Source of the DNA: Dioscorea cayenensis subsp. rotundata
Taxonomy: Eukaryota; Streptophyta; Magnoliopsida; Dioscoreales; Dioscoreaceae
NCBI RefSeq assembly: GCF_009730915.1
Contig: NC_052478.1
Coordinates: 15,731,808 to 15,795,807, forward strand
DNA: 64,000 nucleotides
Direction: 5' to 3'
Every line of letters starts with the position of its first letter. Position 1 is the stretch's first letter. The translations under genes were made by a program, and so were the position numbers. Shown here piece by piece: positions 60,705-64,000 of this stretch. A model generated the notes under the pieces. The model did not search any database. It saw nothing but the letters and a program-made list of their open reading frames with translations, and had not been told where the DNA came from.

Positions 60705-61086
60705 AGGGAAGGAGAAGAAAGGCGTTGAGCAGTGGCGAGGGAGAAAATGGAACGTGGTTGGAATTTGGTATTAAAAAAAATTGGTAGCTACCGTGTGAAA
60801 ATAAAAGGTCAAAAACCTGTTGAGTAAATTTTTGATGTGGTCACTGTTGCGTAAGGTTGTCAGACCCGGATCGGTTCAATCGAAAAAATAAGAAACCGGA
60901 TAAGAAACCGGTCATATTGGTGGTGTTAACCCGTGACCCGAGTGGTTCAATCAAGAACCGGTTGACCGGGTCAATCGGGTCATAATGTTTAATTTTTTTT
61001 TTTACAATATTTAATAATTTATTATTATTTTTTCATTAGAAACTACAAAATCGTGTATATTTATTAATATTAATTTATAATTTATA
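60705..61086. promoter_or_regulatory. COG1 upstream region with a CCGGTT-rich repeat
   Basis: The first 150 bp upstream of the COG1 frame would hold its 5' leader and promoter; I cannot place a TATA box. 60855-60985 is a repeat-like block with 'aaccggataagaaaccggtc' and 'ccggttgaccgggtcaatcg' units, as in a dispersed plant repeat, followed by AT-rich sequence. Confidence 0.4.
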
Positions 61087-61260
61087 GTGGAAATTGCCAA
61101 AAAACCCCTAAGTTTGTAATATTACCAAAAACACCCCATTAGTTTTGCAATCCCTAAAAACTCTTCCTTTTTAAACTATATGGTTTTCAAACCCCCAAAG
61201 CATATAACGGATGTCAACGGAGTGATTTTCAAATTTTATGGACAAAAATGCCCTTGCATG
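61087..61260 (+). repeat. Possible Mutator-like terminal repeat
   Basis: The block 'attgccaaaaaacccctaag', 'ttaccaaaaacaccccatta', 'cctaaaaactcttcc' down to 'gacaaaaatgccct' resembles long terminal inverted repeats of plant Mutator-like elements. The partner repeat would lie to the right of this window, so this is unproven. Confidence 0.4.
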
Positions 61261-61474
61261 GGGAGTCAGTGGTGCAGTAGTTTTCGCGATTTGAGAGGAA
61301 GTGGGGGGAGGGGTTCAGTAGGGTAACCCCAAGAGGCAATTCTTGGAGCCAGTATACATAGAGTTTTTTTCTCGACTCGCGTCTTGACTTTTTCCATTTC
61401 GAGTTGTCTCTCCGTATGACCTCTGTAATTTTAGCTTTTCCCTTTCCACCGGTATCTCGAAGGAGAAATCTCGC

Positions 61475-61952
61475 GTAAGTAGTTGGTATTTCATCAGTTT
61501 GCAATCTAAGGTATTGAGTATAGTTTTATGTTAACTATTCTGTTACAAAAAAAGATTTTTCGGTTTTGTTTTGTGCTTCTGTTTTTGTTGGAAGATATTG
61601 ATGTTTGCAGGGGGATTTCTCTGCTGGGGTTTTGTTAGTCTGCAGGGTAATTTCTCGGCTAGGGTTTTGTTTTGTTTTGCATTTTCGTCTGTATATACTA
61701 TCGAAATAGTTTTTTCGATTGTTATGATTTGTGTAATATTTATAATGTACATTTCCCCTTTCATTTGATATGGTTGCAGTTTTACAAATGAGGTTTACGT
61801 ATAAGAAATGAGATGTTACCGTTTAAATTTTGTTGTCTCTGTTTAACAATTGATATCTCTGTTTAAAAATTGAGAGGTTACCGTTTAAAACCTTATATTT
61901 CCGCTTAAACATTTGTGAATACTACATGTTGAATGTGTTGTTATTGTCGCAG
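61475..61952 (+). other. Presumed 5' leader intron of the PMD gene
   Basis: A GTAAGT donor at 61475 and a TTGTCGCAG acceptor ending at 61952 would define a 478-bp intron just before the start codon. Its last 130 bp contain five units of the ~20-bp GTTTAA repeat, with cores at 61821, 61841, 61861, 61883 and 61903. The donor is inferred; the acceptor is clearer. Confidence 0.5.
61821..61922 (+). repeat. ~20-bp GTTTAA tandem repeat, block 1 (5 units)
   Basis: Units such as CCGTTTAAATTTTGTTGTCT and CTGTTTAACAATTGATATCT follow one another with core spacing 20, 20, 22 and 20 bp. Confidence 0.8.
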
Positions 61953-62763
61953 GCTTGTGATTATGGCGATCAACCTAGTTAATGGGCGATGCTATTTGAC
62001 ACCGGTAGTGGAGACCTTAGCTGCATTGAAAGATAACATGACCCCTCGACACTGGGAGATCATCCGAAGGACACCATTTGCAGCATTCACTGAGCTGGAA
62101 GCTATATTACAAGAGAGGGCCCTTCTTGATTCTCTATTGCAAAGGTACGATGGCCGCACCAATAAATTCAGGATCGGGGAAAGCCTGCTGAGTTTCATGC
62201 TTCAAGATGTGGCCCTCGTTCTTGGTCTGCGTTGCGATGGCGACGCAGTCGTGTTTCAGAAGAAGAAAACCCGCTCAGCGTTCGAAGGGAGGTATTTATC
62301 AAAAACCTACGAGAGATACAGAGACTCCATCAAGAGCACTCTTGTGTAACTTGTTCGATAGAGGGGAGAAGAAGAAAATTTTGTCAAACTCCTGATGGTG
62401 TACCTCATGGGTACAATCCTCTTCCCCAATACATCATGCTCGGTTCCGAACTGGATCATTGATTATGTCGATGATCTACCCGCCATGGGCCGATACGCAT
62501 GGGCGCAGACGACGCACAAGTGGCTTATAGAGGACATTCCACAAGCAGTCACTCGAGTGCAAGATAGATGCGCCGGGAAGAAGACCAACACAGGGTATAT
62601 TAAGGGTTGGTCGGTCGCGCTTAACATCTGGTTTTACGAGCTGACCAGAACCGTAAAGAAAATCCGTTTCGGCAAGATCCCAAGGATATTGTGCTACGGT
62701 GAAAGTACTTACCGGAAGCAAGCGACAATAGAAACCAGCTTGTCATCGCTTGAAGGAAAAGAG

Positions 62764-63001
62764 GTAATAAATCATGGACAATGTTTAACAGAAGTCTTTA
62801 ATGTTTAAACATATTATTTAGCGTTTAACTTTATTATTTACAATTTAAAATTTATTCATAAAGGTTTAAATATTTTGTTCTCCGTTTAAATGTATTCTAT
62901 AATGTTTAAATATATAAAAACTCTGTTTAAATATAGTTTTTATAGTTTAAACTGAATGATTTCACTGAAATTGTTTGGTTTACATATGTTAGTTTCCTTA
63001 G
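62764..63001 (+). other. PMD gene intron with nine ~20-bp repeat units
   Basis: Donor GAG|GTAATA and acceptor TTCCTTAG|CTGG restore a continuous PMD reading. Cores (GTTTAA or ATTTAA) start at 62783, 62803, 62823, 62843, 62864, 62884, 62904, 62925 and 62945, a mean spacing of 20.25 bp. Confidence 0.8.
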
Positions 63002-63450
63002 CTGGTTCCGGCAAATGCTGAAGAAGAAATATTTGTTGGGGCCAACCGATGGATGGATGCTATTGCTCCGGAACCACTTGCTCGAAAGCAGGATGAGAGG
63101 GCAGCCTCTATCGTGCGTGCTCGACGCCGTTCTCCTACTTCCAGCCCACCACGCGCACACATTCATTGACGCCGGAGAAGCCATCCCCTACCCCGCCAGA
63201 TTGCAACAACCCCCCCCCCTGACCACGACAGCGATAGTTTCCACGATTGTGGCGGTCCGGACCATGGCGACCCCTCCGAGCCAGTGGCGACCCACCGACG
63301 GCACTAGGCGAAGATGTCACTTCAACTCTTATGCAGGCGTGGCAGATATTGATGACCGAGTTTCCTCGGCTTGTCGCTCAGGTTGAGGCACTTGAAGAAC
63401 GTTCACAATCTACTGCACCGTCCCTCCAAAGAAATAAAGCACCCGTACAC

Positions 63451-63606
63451 AATCCCACAACAACAACAACCATGTAAGGATATGTCTGCGATTGATGCTG
63501 TCGCCATCCCCGCATCGAAGCCAGACACAATCCCACAACAACAACAACCATGTAAGGATATGTCTGCGGTTGATGCTGTCACCGTTCCCGCATCGAAGGA
63601 AGATAC
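63451..63606 (+). repeat. 78-bp in-frame tandem duplication in the PMD gene
   Basis: Two copies (63451-63528 and 63529-63606) encode TIPQQQQPCKDMSAIDAVAI-type units of 26 residues (ending PASKPD and PASKED). They differ at a few bases, so the duplication is not brand new. Length is a multiple of three and the frame is kept. Confidence 0.85.
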
Positions 63607-63816
63607 TGCTGGTGCTGAACACCGTCAAGGCTCAACAATAGTGCTGCATGAAGACCCCGACCGAACAACGAGAGATATGATCAAGGCCAATCAAAAATGG
63701 GACGAGGCGGCTCGGAAAGTCTTTGTTCTGAAGAAGAAAAAATGGGTTGGGCAATCGTGTATTAACAAATACGAGCAAGAGTTGATGAGGATCTTCCTCA
63801 ACTGCCCTATGGACAG

Positions 63817-63975
63817 GTAAGTTTAAAGTTTTTATGATAGTATTTAAATGTTTATATATTATCATTTAATTTATCTATTTAACATTTGATTATTTATAAT
63901 ATCATTTGAAAATTGTCTATATCATTTAAATAGTTACAATATGGTCTAATTATATCTGTTATCGTTTAACTTCAG
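63817..63975 (+). other. PMD gene intron with eight ~20-bp repeat units
   Basis: Donor CAG|GTAAGT and acceptor AACTTCAG. Cores (GTTTAA, ATTTAA, ATTTGA, GTCTAA) start at 63821, 63842, 63864, 63884, 63904, 63924, 63944 and 63964. The repeat fills the whole 159-bp intron, starting four bases after the GT donor. Confidence 0.8.
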
Positions 63976-64000
63976 CACTGTCGTGTGGAAGAATGACGCT

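Larger units (their letters stand above)
61963..64000 (+). pseudogene. Plant mobile domain (PMD) gene, 5' part, frameshifted, cut by window edge
   Basis: From ATG 61963 the frame reads MTPRHWEIIRRTPFAAFTEL, LLDSLLQRYDGRTNKFRIGE and SFMLQDVALVLGLRCDG, the core of the plant mobile domain. It continues through shifts near 62337 and 62378 to LLMVYLMGTILFPNTSCSVP, NWIIDYVDDLPAMGRYAWAQ and WSVALNIWFYELTR. Intron 62764-63001 joins SSLEGKE to LVPANAEEEIFVGANRWMDA. Exon 63002-63816 has at least three more shifts, and intron 63817-63975 leads to STVVWKNDA at the edge. PMD proteins are linked to Mutator-like and other transposons, and often fused to a Ulp1-type protease that would lie beyond the window. 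Five or more frame breaks argue for a pseudogene, though assembly errors could account for some. Confidence 0.75.

Noticed and set aside
58540..60774. Long plus-strand and alternative minus-strand frames over COG1 exon 1
   Set aside because: They are shadows of the GC-rich COG1 coding frame; only the 60650-58437 frame has family motifs and joins the downstream exons.
61821..63975. CRISPR-like array
   Set aside because: Period is only about 20 bp with a 6-7 bp core and no room for spacers, and the sequence is a plant gene.
1..64000. tRNA or rRNA genes
   Set aside because: No cloverleaf with A and B boxes or rRNA core sequence was recognised; primer sites resemble tRNA 3' ends only because of their role in LTR elements.

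Overview
This window is nuclear DNA of a flowering plant. About 49 kb on the left is a deep nest of transposable elements, almost all decayed. The right 13 kb holds one intact host gene and the start of a transposon-derived gene. The species cannot be fixed from the sequence. Plant-type evidence includes Ty3/Gypsy elements with tRNA-Asp-like and Met-type primer sites, a plant L1 LINE with an RNase H domain, a plant mobile domain (PMD) gene and a plant-type COG1. No prokaryotic or viral genome is present, and I saw no tRNA, rRNA or CRISPR.

Layout: 1-6219 is the left-truncated part of a minus-strand Athila-like element: protease and gag remnants, primer site, and a 5' LTR of family C holding a nested solo LTR. 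6220-8676 is a degraded LTR-like stretch split by a solo LTR of family B. 8677 to about 12050 starts with a CACTA-type terminus and carries fragments resembling the wax gene CER3/WAX2. 12055-14994 is a plus-strand Athila-like remnant (LTR C, primer site, gag) followed by a truncated LTR B. 15129-29558 is the only full-length retrotransposon: a minus-strand chromovirus-like Ty3/Gypsy element with two LTRs of about 2.1-2.2 kb and a 5-bp target duplication (ATTAG). A hAT transposon (19826-23787) and a solo LTR B (24482-26368) sit inside it. About 29700-36170 is a minus-strand L1 LINE split by a solo LTR. 36175-40737 is an LTR C split by two solo LTRs. 40738-43420 and 43421-49615 are two more minus-strand Athila-like remnants, the second split by another solo LTR B.

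51276-60650 (minus) is the conserved oligomeric Golgi complex subunit 1 gene, reconstructed as six exons with canonical GT-AG junctions and an uninterrupted 1074-residue reading frame. 61087-64000 (plus) is the start of a PMD gene with several frameshifts, running off the right edge.

The strongest unexplained signal is in the PMD gene. Its three recognisable introns are largely built from a degenerate tandem repeat of about 20 bp with a GTTTAA/ATTTAA core, in the same orientation and phase in each intron. Other points of note are the CACTA-type element with a captured CER3-like fragment, matching promoter modules (GCTACAGT-like motifs, then GC-rich imperfect palindromes, then a TATA box) in different LTR families, and seven solo LTRs beside a single full-length element.
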